Source: Tipula vernalis
Lineage: Eukaryota > Arthropoda > Insecta > Diptera > Tipulidae
Assembly (NCBI GenBank): GCA_958295665.1
Contig: OY282559.1
Coordinates: 261,212,245 to 261,276,244 of the forward strand
Length of the DNA stretch: 64,000 nt
Direction: 5' to 3'
The notes beneath the pieces were generated by a model. The model saw only the letters and a program-made list of their open reading frames with translations. It did not search any database and was not told where the DNA came from. Every line of letters starts with the position of its first letter. The first letter of the stretch is position 1. Shown piece after piece: positions 11,741 to 20,763 of the stretch. The position numbers and the translations under genes were made by a program.

Positions 11741-11758
11741 ATCCCACCGCTGTCACCA
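11741..11758 (-). promoter_or_regulatory. Primer binding site, copy 1 (tRNA-Leu-like)
   Basis: On the minus strand the 18 bases TGGTGACAGCGGTGGGAT lie 3 nt inside the 5' LTR. Their complement ends CCCACCGCTGTCACCA, which fits from memory the 3' end of a leucine tRNA with about one mismatch. Identical sites are present in copies 2 and 3. Confidence 0.7.
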
Positions 11759-11761
11759 AAT

Positions 11762-12258
11762 TGTTACGTTTTTGCCTTGTCAATCAAGGTTCGTATCACT
11801 GGATTGTGAATAATACAAACTCAATTCAATTTATCACCAACGAATTTTTTTTATTTCACAAAATTTATTACAACACAGTTTATCAATAAAAATTCACAAA
11901 ATCACTTTATATAAATTATTCTTAAATTTTACTGATCACTTTTACTTTATTTATCGCACTACAACACTTTTTAAATCACTTTTTAATTCTTTTTAATCTT
12001 TATACTATCGCGTACCAAATATTACTAATAATCTTACAAGTTTACACTATCGCGTTCCAAATACTAATCATCCAATTCGATCTTGTTCGCCTTTTTATAT
12101 ACACAAACCAAGCTTCTCGAAAGTTCACGACTTTTCCAGTTGGAATAGCGTAGAAACATTACGTAACAATTTTTATCATGGAAAATTCCATTTAGTACAG
12201 TAAAACATTGAGCTATTAGTTTTACTTATTCTATTACACACTAGGTGTCACCGTCACA
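11762..12258 (-). repeat. 5' LTR (promoter LTR) of copy 1
   Basis: 497-bp LTR. In minus orientation U3 carries an HSE-like triple (complement at 12114-12126) followed by TATATAAAAAG. A G-to-A difference near 12205 is private to this LTR among the four LTRs of copies 1 and 3. Confidence 0.9.
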
Positions 12259-12267
12259 ATATTATAT

Positions 12268-12763
12268 TGTGACGGTGACACCTAGTGTGTAATAGAATAA
12301 GTAAAACTAATAGCTCAATGTTTAATGTACTAAATGGAATTTTCCATGTTAAAAATTGTTACGTAATGTTTCTACGCTATTCCAACTGGAAAAGTCGTGA
12401 ACTTTCGAGAAGCTTGGTTTGTGTATATAAAAAGGCGAACGAGATCGAATTAGATTATTAGTATTTGGAACGCGATAGTGTAAAGTTGTAAGAATAAGTA
12501 ATTTTTGGTAAGCGAAAGAGTAAAGATTAAAAAGGAATTAAAAAAGTGAATTAAAAACTGTTTTTGTGGAAATAAAAATTATAAGTGAACAGTAAAATTT
12601 GAGAATAATTTATATAAAGTGATTTTGTGAATTTGTATTAATAAACTGTGTTGTAATAATTCTTGTGTGAAATAAATAAATTCGTTGGTGATAAATTAAA
12701 TTGAATTGGTTTTATTCACAATCCAGTGATACGAACCTTATTTGACAAGGCAAAATCGTAACA
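12268..12763 (+). repeat. 5' LTR of copy 2
   Basis: 496 bp, starts TGTGACGG and ends CGTAACA, giving TG..CA ends. It carries the HSE-like motif and TATA box listed separately, and AATAAA words in R/U5. It appears identical to 15201-15696. Confidence 0.92.
12399..12434 (+). promoter_or_regulatory. LTR promoter: heat-shock-element-like triple plus TATA box
   Basis: Bases 12399-12411 read GAActTTCgaGAA, three perfectly alternating heat-shock-factor half-sites (nGAAn), followed by an incomplete fourth (TTG). TATATAAAAAG lies at 12424-12434, 12 bases further on. The arrangement is conserved in every LTR of the array, including the solo LTR. The motif definition is established knowledge of HSF binding sites; heat inducibility of this element is inference. 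Confidence 0.65.
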
Positions 12764-12766
12764 ATT

Positions 12767-12784
12767 TGGTGACAGCGGTGGGAT
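12767..12784 (+). promoter_or_regulatory. Primer binding site, copy 2
   Basis: TGGTGACAGCGGTGGGAT lies 3 nt after the LTR end and is identical to that of copies 1 and 3. It is compatible with a leucine tRNA primer. Confidence 0.7.
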
Positions 12785-12807
12785 TGTGAATAAAAAGATA
12801 AAAAAAA

Positions 12808-15189
12808 ATGATTCTCAACGAATTAAAAGTGCCAGAATTAAAGAAGGAACTTGAGAAACGAGGTTTGACTACTGATGGTGGTAAAGCAGCTTTACAAGCG
12901 CGACTACGTGACGCCATGGAGAAAGAAGGGTTAGACGCGGATCATCATGAGTTTGAAAAGGAAATAACGGCCGCGGAAAGCGTAGAGCAGAATACAGGAG
13001 ATAAACAGCCGTCAGTCGAAACAACACAATTACCATCTGGAAGTTTCGATTTGTCGCAGTTAATAGCAGCTATGAACCAGATGACGGGCCAGATGAGTCT
13101 AATGAAACAACAAAACGAACGACAAATGGTGAAAAATGAGCGACAGTTAGAAACTATAAATCAGTCAAACCAAGCAATGAAACAATCAAACGAAGAACTT
13201 CAACACCGGGTGGAGAAACAAGGAGAAGAAATTAAAAGCCAAATTACTGATGGTCATAAGAGAATGGACGAGAAACTTCTCGAATTATCTACTAACATAC
13301 ACGGTGAAGTAGAGAAGCTGCAAATGGAGATTCAACAGGTTGACCAAAAACTGCAAAAGGAAGTTCAACTTGTCAAAACGGAGGTTCAGCAGGTTGAAGA
13401 AAAATGCCAACGGCTCGAGAAAGAACTAACTGATATCAAGGCAAGTGGAACAACAACACAAGTGGTACAAACCGTCCAATCAATCAAGATAAAGCCACCA
13501 ACATTCGACGGAACAACATCTTTCGTCATTTTCAAATTTCAATTTGAAACGGCAGCCAATCAAAACCGTTGGAATGATGAACATCTTGTCGCAGCGTTAA
13601 TAGTGGCCCTTAAAGGTGAAGCAGCGGAGGCCTTACAAACAATTCCGGAAAAAGATCGCAACAGTTATCTCGAAATTATGAAGGCGCTGGATCGGAAGTA
13701 CGGCAGTGACCACAAGCGTGAAATCTATCGAATGGAATTGAAAAGCCGCTACCAAAAGGGAGGAGAATCACTTCAGGAATTTTCATCGGCAATCGAGCGA
13801 TTAGTACATCTAGCACATACCAGTACATCAGCCGATTATATGGAAAGGCTAAAAATTGATGCATTCATTGATGGCATTCGAGATCCAGAGACACGCAGGG
13901 CGGTGATGTTGTCACCTAAATCAACCTTTGCGGAAACCGTTGCGTTTGCGTTAACCATCGAGGCTGTGCAGAACTTCACCAGACCATCAGTATTTAGGCG
14001 TCAAATGAACTCAGACAAGAACGGCAGCATGGAGCGAATGGTACCGACAGTCGGAAGAGGCAGGCTTAGGTGTTGGAAATGTGACAAGTTGGGTCACATC
14101 TCAATGGACTGTCGGAAAGTAATACATGGAGAGAGAAGATCGCCACCTTTTATACGAGCAAACACGGAACGGTCGGGACAGAGGTCTAGAGGCAGCGAGC
14201 GAAGATGTTGGGTGTGTAACAGGATTGGCCACATCTCGCGAGATTGTTTGGAAGCAGGAGGAAAGCGGCACGGATTACCATCTTCCGTGGAAAGAGCACG
14301 AAGAGGAGAGCGGGAATCGGATGAGCGGATGGCAACGGTCGGTAAAGTGGAAAGGTTAGAAGTCAGTTTGAAGGAACCGAAGCTGGCTTCGCCGTCTGGT
14401 TGCCCCATAACATTCATCCCTGTTACGAGTGAAGCACGAGGCGGAAGCAGCATCACAGTTTGGGGCGGTGTTGATGGGAGGAGGTGTATTATTACGCTGG
14501 ATACCGGAGCAACCCACACAATTGTTCGGAAAGATTTGATCGCAGGAGCAGTGCAGCTAGTTGATGGGTTAAAATTAAGAATGGCAAATGGGGAGAGTGC
14601 AATGATTAAAGGGAAAAAGATCGTGAGCATAAGGATCGGCGAAACGCTTTTCCCACACGAAGTTCTGGTCGCAGACATTGTGGATGAGGTTATTTTGGGA
14701 ACGGACTTCATGAGGATGAATGGCTTTGTGTTGGATTTTGGACGAGGAATATTGAGCAGCGATAACATCGAGCTGAATCTTAAATTTAACGGTACGGATG
14801 TGACAGTAAGGCGAGTAACAATCAGTCATTGCGAGGAGCTGCCATCGAAATCTGAAACAATTGTTGAGGAAACCAAAGAACACCAGGTTAAGCAGACATT
14901 GGATAAGAAGGGCCGAGCTGTGCGAGGTAGAGTGCGAGTGTCGGGCGACTGGATGAGAACTCGATGTGCCATACGGGCAAATGGCCAGGGATTACACGAG
15001 GGGCAATTGGTGTGGCTTCACAACTCGCAACAAAAGAAGGGGGATTTATCGGCGAAAGTGCAGCCTTTATGGACGGCACCCTACAGGACAAGAAAAGGAC
15101 AAGGAGGTAAACCAATGGCGGTACATTTAGAGAGGCTGGCCCTCTACCGAGGAGGTAATTTCGGTCCTGTTCGGGACGAACAGGCTTAG
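12808..15189 (+). CDS. SAP-Gag-zinc knuckle-protease fused to integrase C-terminal tail (793 aa), copy 2
   Basis: Intact 793-codon ORF, homologous throughout to the 804-aa proteins of copies 1 and 3: SAP domain, shorter coiled coil, Gag, two CCHC knuckles (CWKC.KLGHISMDC, CWVCNRIGHISRDC), protease with LDTGAT and ILGTD, and integrase tail with the WTAPY block. Differences from copy 1 include a rearranged coiled coil and four extra residues (GRVR) just before the integrase tail. Divergence is concentrated in the N-terminal quarter, while Gag and protease are nearly identical, which suggests selection or recombination between subfamilies. The same in-frame protease-integrase-tail join shows that the deletion predates the split of the subfamilies. 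Confidence 0.9.
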   Translation: MILNELKVPELKKELEKRGLTTDGGKAALQARLRDAMEKEGLDADHHEFEKEITAAESVEQNTGDKQPSVETTQLPSGSFDLSQLIAAMNQMTGQMSLMKQQNERQMVKNERQLETINQSNQAMKQSNEELQHRVEKQGEEIKSQITDGHKRMDEKLLELSTNIHGEVEKLQMEIQQVDQKLQKEVQLVKTEVQQVEEKCQRLEKELTDIKASGTTTQVVQTVQSIKIKPPTFDGTTSFVIFKFQFETAANQNRWNDEHLVAALIVALKGEAAEALQTIPEKDRNSYLEIMKALDRKYGSDHKREIYRMELKSRYQKGGESLQEFSSAIERLVHLAHTSTSADYMERLKIDAFIDGIRDPETRRAVMLSPKSTFAETVAFALTIEAVQNFTRPSVFRRQMNSDKNGSMERMVPTVGRGRLRCWKCDKLGHISMDCRKVIHGERRSPPFIRANTERSGQRSRGSERRCWVCNRIGHISRDCLEAGGKRHGLPSSVERARRGERESDERMATVGKVERLEVSLKEPKLASPSGCPITFIPVTSEARGGSSITVWGGVDGRRCIITLDTGATHTIVRKDLIAGAVQLVDGLKLRMANGESAMIKGKKIVSIRIGETLFPHEVLVADIVDEVILGTDFMRMNGFVLDFGRGILSSDNIELNLKFNGTDVTVRRVTISHCEELPSKSETIVEETKEHQVKQTLDKKGRAVRGRVRVSGDWMRTRCAIRANGQGLHEGQLVWLHNSQQKKGDLSAKVQPLWTAPYRTRKGQGGKPMAVHLERLALYRGGNFGPVRDEQA

Positions 15190-15200
15190 GTGAGGGGTAG

Positions 15201-15696
15201 TGTGACGGTGACACCTAGTGTGTAATAGAATAAGTAAAACTAATAGCTCAATGTTTAATGTACTAAATGGAATTTTCCATGTTAAAAATTGTTACGTAAT
15301 GTTTCTACGCTATTCCAACTGGAAAAGTCGTGAACTTTCGAGAAGCTTGGTTTGTGTATATAAAAAGGCGAACGAGATCGAATTAGATTATTAGTATTTG
15401 GAACGCGATAGTGTAAAGTTGTAAGAATAAGTAATTTTTGGTAAGCGAAAGAGTAAAGATTAAAAAGGAATTAAAAAAGTGAATTAAAAACTGTTTTTGT
15501 GGAAATAAAAATTATAAGTGAACAGTAAAATTTGAGAATAATTTATATAAAGTGATTTTGTGAATTTGTATTAATAAACTGTGTTGTAATAATTCTTGTG
15601 TGAAATAAATAAATTCGTTGGTGATAAATTAAATTGAATTGGTTTTATTCACAATCCAGTGATACGAACCTTATTTGACAAGGCAAAATCGTAACA
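15201..15696 (+). repeat. 3' LTR of copy 2
   Basis: 496 bp, directly after the purine-rich tract. It appears identical to the 5' LTR. It ends at 15696, followed by ATAT and then copy 3. Confidence 0.92.
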
Positions 15697-15700
15697 ATAT

Positions 15701-16197
15701 TGTTACGTTTTTGCCTTGTCAATCAAGGTTCGTATCACTGGATTGTGAATAATACAAACTCAATTCAATTTATCACCAACGAATTTTTTTTATTTCACAA
15801 AATTTATTACAACACAGTTTATCAATAAAAATTCACAAAATCACTTTATATAAATTATTCTTAAATTTTACTGATCACTTTTACTTTATTTATCGCACTA
15901 CAACACTTTTTAAATCACTTTTTAATCCTTTTTAATCTTTATACTATCGCGTACCAAATATTACTAATAATCTTACAAGTTTACACTATCGCGTTCCAAA
16001 TACTAATCATCCAATTCGATCTTGTTCGCCTTTTTATATACACAAACCAAGCTTCTCGAAAGTTCACGACTTTTCCAGTTGGAATAGCGTAGAAACATTA
16101 CGTAACAATTTTTATCATGGAAAATTCCATTTAGTACAGTAAAGCATTGAGCTATTAGTTTTACTTATTCTATTACACACTAGGTGTCACCGTCACA
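15701..16197 (-). repeat. 3' LTR of copy 3
   Basis: 497 bp; it carries the C variant in the AATCCTTTTT segment, as does the left LTR of copy 1. Confidence 0.9.
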
Positions 16198-16208
16198 CTA
16201 CCCCTCAC

Positions 16209-18623
16209 CTAAGCCTGTTCGTCCCGAACAGGACCGAAATTACCTCCTCTGTAGAGGGCCAGTCTCTCTAAATGTACCGCCATTGGTTTACCTCCTTGTC
16301 CTTTTCTTGTCCTGTAGGGTGCCGTCCATATAGGCTGCACTTTCGCCGATAAATCCCCCTTCTTTTGTTGCGAGTTGTGAAGCCACACCAATTGCCCCTC
16401 GTGTAATCCCTGGCCATTTGCCCGTATGGCACATCGAGTTCTCATCCAGTCGCCCGACACTCGCACAACTCGGCCCTTCTTATCCAATGTCTGCTTAACC
16501 TGGTGTTCTTTGGTTTCCTCAACAATTGTTTCAGATTTCGATGGCAGCTCCTCGCAATGACTGATTGTTACTCGCCTTACTGCCGCATCCGTACCGTTAA
16601 ATTTAAGTTTCAGTTTGATGTTATTGCTGCTCAATATTCCTTGTCCAAAATCCAACACAAAGCCATTCATCCTCATGAAGTCCGTTCCCAAAATAACCTC
16701 GTCCACAATGTCTGCGACCAGAACTTCGTGTGGGAAAAGAGTTTCGCCGATCCTTATGCTCACGATTTTTTTCCCTTTAATCATTGCACTCTCCCCATTT
16801 GCCATTCTTAATTTTAACCCATCAACCAGCTGCACTGCTCCTGCGATCAAATCTTTCCGAACAATTGTGTGGGTTGCTCCGGTATCCAGCGTAATAATAC
16901 ACCTCCTCCCATCAACACCGCCCCTAACTGTGATGCTGCTTCCGCCTCGTGCTTCACTCGTAACAGGGATGAATGTTATGGGGCAACCAGACGGTGAAGC
17001 CAGCTTCGGTTCCTCCAAACTGACTTCTAACCTTTCCACTTTACCGACTGTTGCCATTAGCTCATCCGTTCCCTGCTCTCCTCTTCGTGCTCTTTCCACG
17101 GAAGATGGTGATCCGTGCCGCTTTCCTCCTGCTTCCAAACAATCTCGCGAGATGTGGCCAATCCTGTTACATATCCAACATCTTCGCTCGCTGCTTTTAG
17201 ACCTTTGTCCCGACCGTTCGGCGTTTGTCCGCATAAAAGGTGGCGATCTCATCTTTCTCTGTATAACACTCCGACAGTCCATTGAGATGTGACCCAACTT
17301 GTCACATTTCCAACACCTAAGCCTGCCTCTTCCGCCTTTCTTTACCATTCGCTCCCTGATGCCGTTCTTGTCTGAGTTCATTTGGCGCCTAAATAATGAC
17401 GGTCTTGTAAAGTTCTGCACAGCCTCGACCGTTAACGCAAACGCAACGGTTTCCGCGAAGGTTGCTTTAGGTGACAACATCACCGCCCTGCGTGTTTCTG
17501 GATCTCGAATGCCGTCAATAAATGCGTCAATTTTAAGCCTTTCCATATAATCGGCCGACGTACTGGTATGTGCTAGATGTACTAATCGCTCGATTGCCGA
17601 TGAAAATTCCTGAAGTGATTCTCCTCCCTTTTGGTAGCGGCTTTTCAATTCCATTCGATAGATTTCACGCTTGTGGTCACTGCCGTACTTCCTATCCAGC
17701 GCCTTCATAATTTCGAGATAACTGTTGCGATCTTTTTCCGGGATTGTTTGTAAGGCCTCCGCTGCTTCACCTTTAAGGGCCACTATTAACGCTGCGACAA
17801 GATGTTCATCATTCCAACGGTTTTGATTGGCTGCCGTTTCAAATTGAAATTTGAAAATGCCGAAAGATGTTGTACCGTCGAAGTTTGGTGGTTTTAACTT
17901 AACTGATTGAACGGTTTGTACCACTTGCGTCGTTGTTTCACTTGCTCTGACATCAATCAGCTCTTTCTCTAGACGTTGAAACTTTTCTTCAACCTGTTGA
18001 ATCTCCGTCTTAAATTCAGTTCTAACATGTTGAATTTCTGATTGTAAATCCGTCTGCAATTTCTCTATTTCACCATGAACATTTATAGATAGTTCTAAAA
18101 TTTTCTCGTCCATTTTCTTTTGACCTTCGGCAATTTCCCCCATCTGACGCTCTATAATTTGGTTTGACTCCTTAATTTCGCCCAACTGTTGTTTCATTTC
18201 GTGTTTCATTTCCTGGTTAGACTGATTTTGTTGTTCCAACTGTCGCACATTTTGTTGTTCCATTTCATTTTTAATTTCTTGATTTGACTGCTCAATTTTC
18301 ACCATTTGTCGTTCGTTTTGTTGTTTCATTAGACACATCTGTCCTGTCATTTGGTTCATAGCAGCTATTAACTGCGACAAATCGAAACTTCCAGAATGTT
18401 CTTGTGTCTTTTCGACCAACGGTTGTTTATCTTCTGCTTTCTGCTCTATGGTTGCTGCATCCGTTACTTTCTCTCCAAAATCATGATGTTCCGCGTCCAG
18501 CCCTTCGTTCTGCATGGCCTCACGTAGTCGTGCTTGTAAAGCTGCTTTAATACCATCAGTAGCCAAACCCCGTTTCTCTAGTTCTCTTTTTAATTCTGGA
18601 ACTTTTAATTCGTTGAGAATCAT
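16209..18623 (-). CDS. SAP-Gag-zinc knuckle-protease fused to integrase C-terminal tail (804 aa), copy 3
   Basis: Intact 804-codon ORF, identical to the copy 1 protein except Val for Ile in the segment LTVEAVQNF (about residue 399). All domains and catalytic or zinc-binding residues described for copy 1 are present at the same positions. The start is the first ATG after the primer binding site. As in the other copies, RT, RNase H and the integrase core are absent, so the product could at most assemble and process particles. Confidence 0.9.
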   Translation of the reverse strand: MILNELKVPELKRELEKRGLATDGIKAALQARLREAMQNEGLDAEHHDFGEKVTDAATIEQKAEDKQPLVEKTQEHSGSFDLSQLIAAMNQMTGQMCLMKQQNERQMVKIEQSNQEIKNEMEQQNVRQLEQQNQSNQEMKHEMKQQLGEIKESNQIIERQMGEIAEGQKKMDEKILELSINVHGEIEKLQTDLQSEIQHVRTEFKTEIQQVEEKFQRLEKELIDVRASETTTQVVQTVQSVKLKPPNFDGTTSFGIFKFQFETAANQNRWNDEHLVAALIVALKGEAAEALQTIPEKDRNSYLEIMKALDRKYGSDHKREIYRMELKSRYQKGGESLQEFSSAIERLVHLAHTSTSADYMERLKIDAFIDGIRDPETRRAVMLSPKATFAETVAFALTVEAVQNFTRPSLFRRQMNSDKNGIRERMVKKGGRGRLRCWKCDKLGHISMDCRSVIQRKMRSPPFMRTNAERSGQRSKSSERRCWICNRIGHISRDCLEAGGKRHGSPSSVERARRGEQGTDELMATVGKVERLEVSLEEPKLASPSGCPITFIPVTSEARGGSSITVRGGVDGRRCIITLDTGATHTIVRKDLIAGAVQLVDGLKLRMANGESAMIKGKKIVSIRIGETLFPHEVLVADIVDEVILGTDFMRMNGFVLDFGQGILSSNNIKLKLKFNGTDAAVRRVTISHCEELPSKSETIVEETKEHQVKQTLDKKGRVVRVSGDWMRTRCAIRANGQGLHEGQLVWLHNSQQKKGDLSAKVQPIWTAPYRTRKGQGGKPMAVHLERLALYRGGNFGPVRDEQA

Positions 18624-18661
18624 TTTCTTTTTTATTCACAATCCCACCGCTGTCACCAAAT

Positions 18662-19158
18662 TGTTACGTTTTTGCCTTGTCAATCAAGGTTCGTATCACT
18701 GGATTGTGAATAATACAAACTCAATTCAATTTATCACCAACGAATTTTTTTTATTTCACAAAATTTATTACAACACAGTTTATCAATAAAAATTCACAAA
18801 ATCACTTTATATAAATTATTCTTAAATTTTACTGATCACTTTTACTTTATTTATCGCACTACAACACTTTTTAAATCACTTTTTAATTCTTTTTAATCTT
18901 TATACTATCACGTACCAAATATTACTAATAATCTTACAAGTTTACACTATCGCGTTCCAAATACTAATCATCCAATTCGATCTTGTTCGCCTTTTTATAT
19001 ACACAAACCAAGCTTCTCGAAAGTTCACGACTTTTCCAGTTGGAATAGCGTAGAAACATTACGTAACAATTTTTATCATGGAAAATTCCATTTAGTACAG
19101 TAAAGCATTGAGCTATTAGTTTTACTTATTCTATTACACACTAGGTGTCACCGTCACA
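18662..19158 (-). repeat. 5' LTR of copy 3
   Basis: 497 bp. It carries the T variant (AATTCTTTTT) also seen in the right LTR of copy 1, and a private change in CTATCACG where the others have CTATCGCG. HSE-like complement at 19014-19026. Confidence 0.9.
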
Positions 19159-20047
19159 ATATAACTAAAAGAACTATAAAGCAAAGGGGGTCTAAAAATT
19201 TAACCAACATCGAGTAAATATGAAGATGTCAGCACTGGTATCTAAACGATATTTTTCTTTGTTGTTGTTATATTTCAACGAATTTTTTTTTAGTTAACGA
19301 AACGTCAAAATAAAATACGCGTGCTACAAGATCGGAAGTAAACTATTGTTTTTATTTATATTCATTTCAACTTAAAGTAATAACAATTTTGAAATGTTGA
19401 CAATCGAAAATACTATGACTTTGTATAATGACAGATGGCGAACAAGTAAAAATAAAAAAACGTTTCATTAACATTTAAAATTTGACGAATGGCGGATTGG
19501 TGCGACATCTATATAATTACCCAGCAACCTTTTAACGAAAAAAAAATATGACAGTATTACCATGTTTCCATGTACCGAGTTTAAAAAGGTTTAGGTTTCG
19601 TTGAGTTGAAAATATGGCGGAGCTAACCCGTACCGTTTCCATGAACAGAGTTAGGATTTAGAGTTGAAGAAAAATATTTCGATAGAATAAAAAAATAAAA
19701 TTGCGTATTGAACAAAAACCAAACTTTTATTTCGCTTTGATATATCGTCATAACGTTGACAACGACATTTTTGTGTATTTTTTAATTATTTTGGGGAAAT
19801 ATATTTAGTAATATGCGATGCGCCATTTATAATTTAAAAAAATGTTTGACAGATAGAATCTAACTCAAACAAACAAGATTCGTCGAGTTTATTTGGATTT
19901 AACGAAACTCTACCCTAATTCGCATTTCCATGGACATAAACCGAGTTGAACCTAGGTTAACTCTATCATGGAAACATGATATATGTCGGTGCACCATTTT
20001 ACTATGGAAAGTATGAGCAATCGCCCTTATAGTTCTTTTAGTTATAT
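19159..20047. mobile_element. MITE-like DNA element with perfect 21-bp terminal inverted repeats
   Basis: The left end contains ATAACTAAAAGAACTATAA (from 19161) and its exact complement stands at 20027-20045; extended by AT the arms are 21 bp. The interior is non-coding. Near both ends of an inner segment (about 19560-19985) lie inverted CATG.TTCCATG words, and a motif TTTCCATG...GAGTT recurs at about 19564, 19646 and 19927. The LTR array abuts the left end exactly, sharing its ATAT. GCAATATAT occurs outside both sides (8289-8297, 20048-20056), consistent with an 8-9 bp target duplication made before the LTR insertions. No transposase; superfamily undetermined. Confidence 0.7.
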
Positions 20048-20056
20048 GCAATATAT

Positions 20057-20763
20057 AGGCAAGTACGTGTTACTCTATTTTAATAGCCATCTACCATAAT
20101 GTATTTGTGCTTTATTAAATTGTAAATTGTCAACGAAGAGAAAAAATAAAAATTACTAAAATCAGTCGGCATCATAACATCAAACGATTCAAAACTTCCA
20201 TCTTGTAAAGGTTTATTCTGATAAAATTAAGATCAAATAAAATTTATACATTTAATTAAAGAAACTAAAAGCACTTAACGTTTTCTTTATTTATATTGTT
20301 AACAACATATGTATATCGGTGAAGTAAATTGAGTCGTGTTCGGGTAATTATTGTTGAACAAAGTGGTGTCGTATTCTACAATTGTTTGAATTGTATTCAC
20401 CATCAAAAGGATGAAAAATGGGTTATTTCCAAAAATTCTTCATAAGTTCTAAATTTAAAAGATTTCATGTATAGGAGTTTCAAGTTTCCCAAATACTCAA
20501 ATTTCAAAACTAAATTTCTGCATTTTGTTTCAATCACGTTCCTAATTTCTATTAAAAAAAAAAACACATTAAAGTGCAAGCTGATCTTTTAATGCTATTA
20601 AAAATTTGCTCAACGTTTGGGCGAATAATCCAGCAAACGTAGCGGTTTAAAAAAGAAAAATTGTTCAGCTTTGAAACTTGCCAAAAATGTTCTTTAACCA
20701 TCAAATAGAAGACAAAAAAATGTTTAGCACTCAATGTTTATCCAGGCCCTTCCGGGACAATGT
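20057..20763. other. AT-rich stretch, nothing recognised
   Basis: No gene or repeat ends were identified. A 60-codon minus frame at 20552-20734 has no protein-like motif. Confidence 0.35.

Larger units (their letters stand above)
8801..12258 (-). mobile_element. Non-autonomous Ty3/gypsy-like LTR element, copy 1 (3458 bp)
   Basis: The element has 497-bp LTRs at 8801-9297 and 11762-12258 with TG..CA ends. ATAT lies immediately outside both ends (8797-8800, 12259-12262). On the minus strand the order is 5' LTR, a 3-nt spacer, primer binding site 11758-11741, one long ORF, a purine-rich tract next to 9298, and 3' LTR. The LTRs differ at two sites that I can see (C/T at 9027/11988; G/A near 9244/12205). 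There is no reverse transcriptase, RNase H or integrase core, so replication would need enzymes in trans. It has exactly the same length as copy 3 and differs from it at only a few positions. Confidence 0.92.
12268..15696 (+). mobile_element. Non-autonomous Ty3/gypsy-like LTR element, copy 2 (3429 bp)
   Basis: The 496-bp LTRs at 12268-12763 and 15201-15696 appear identical base for base on reading, which implies a very recent insertion. ATAT flanks both ends (12264-12267, 15697-15700); the right ATAT is shared with copy 3. The primer binding site is at 12767-12784 and the polypurine tract AGGTGAGGGGTAG ends at 15200. Copy 2 faces the opposite way to its neighbours. It is a distinct subfamily: its LTRs have several small indels relative to copies 1 and 3 and resemble the solo LTR at 8298-8791. 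Confidence 0.92.
15701..19158 (-). mobile_element. Non-autonomous Ty3/gypsy-like LTR element, copy 3 (3458 bp)
   Basis: Same organisation and exactly the same length as copy 1, offset by 6900 bp: LTRs 15701-16197 and 18662-19158, primer binding site 18658-18641, ORF 18623-16209. ATAT flanks it at 15697-15700 and 19159-19162. Few differences from copy 1 are visible: one synonymous and one missense change (Ile to Val) in the ORF, plus a few LTR positions. It shares with copy 1 a left/right LTR mismatch (C left, T right), which independent reverse transcription would have erased. Confidence 0.92.
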
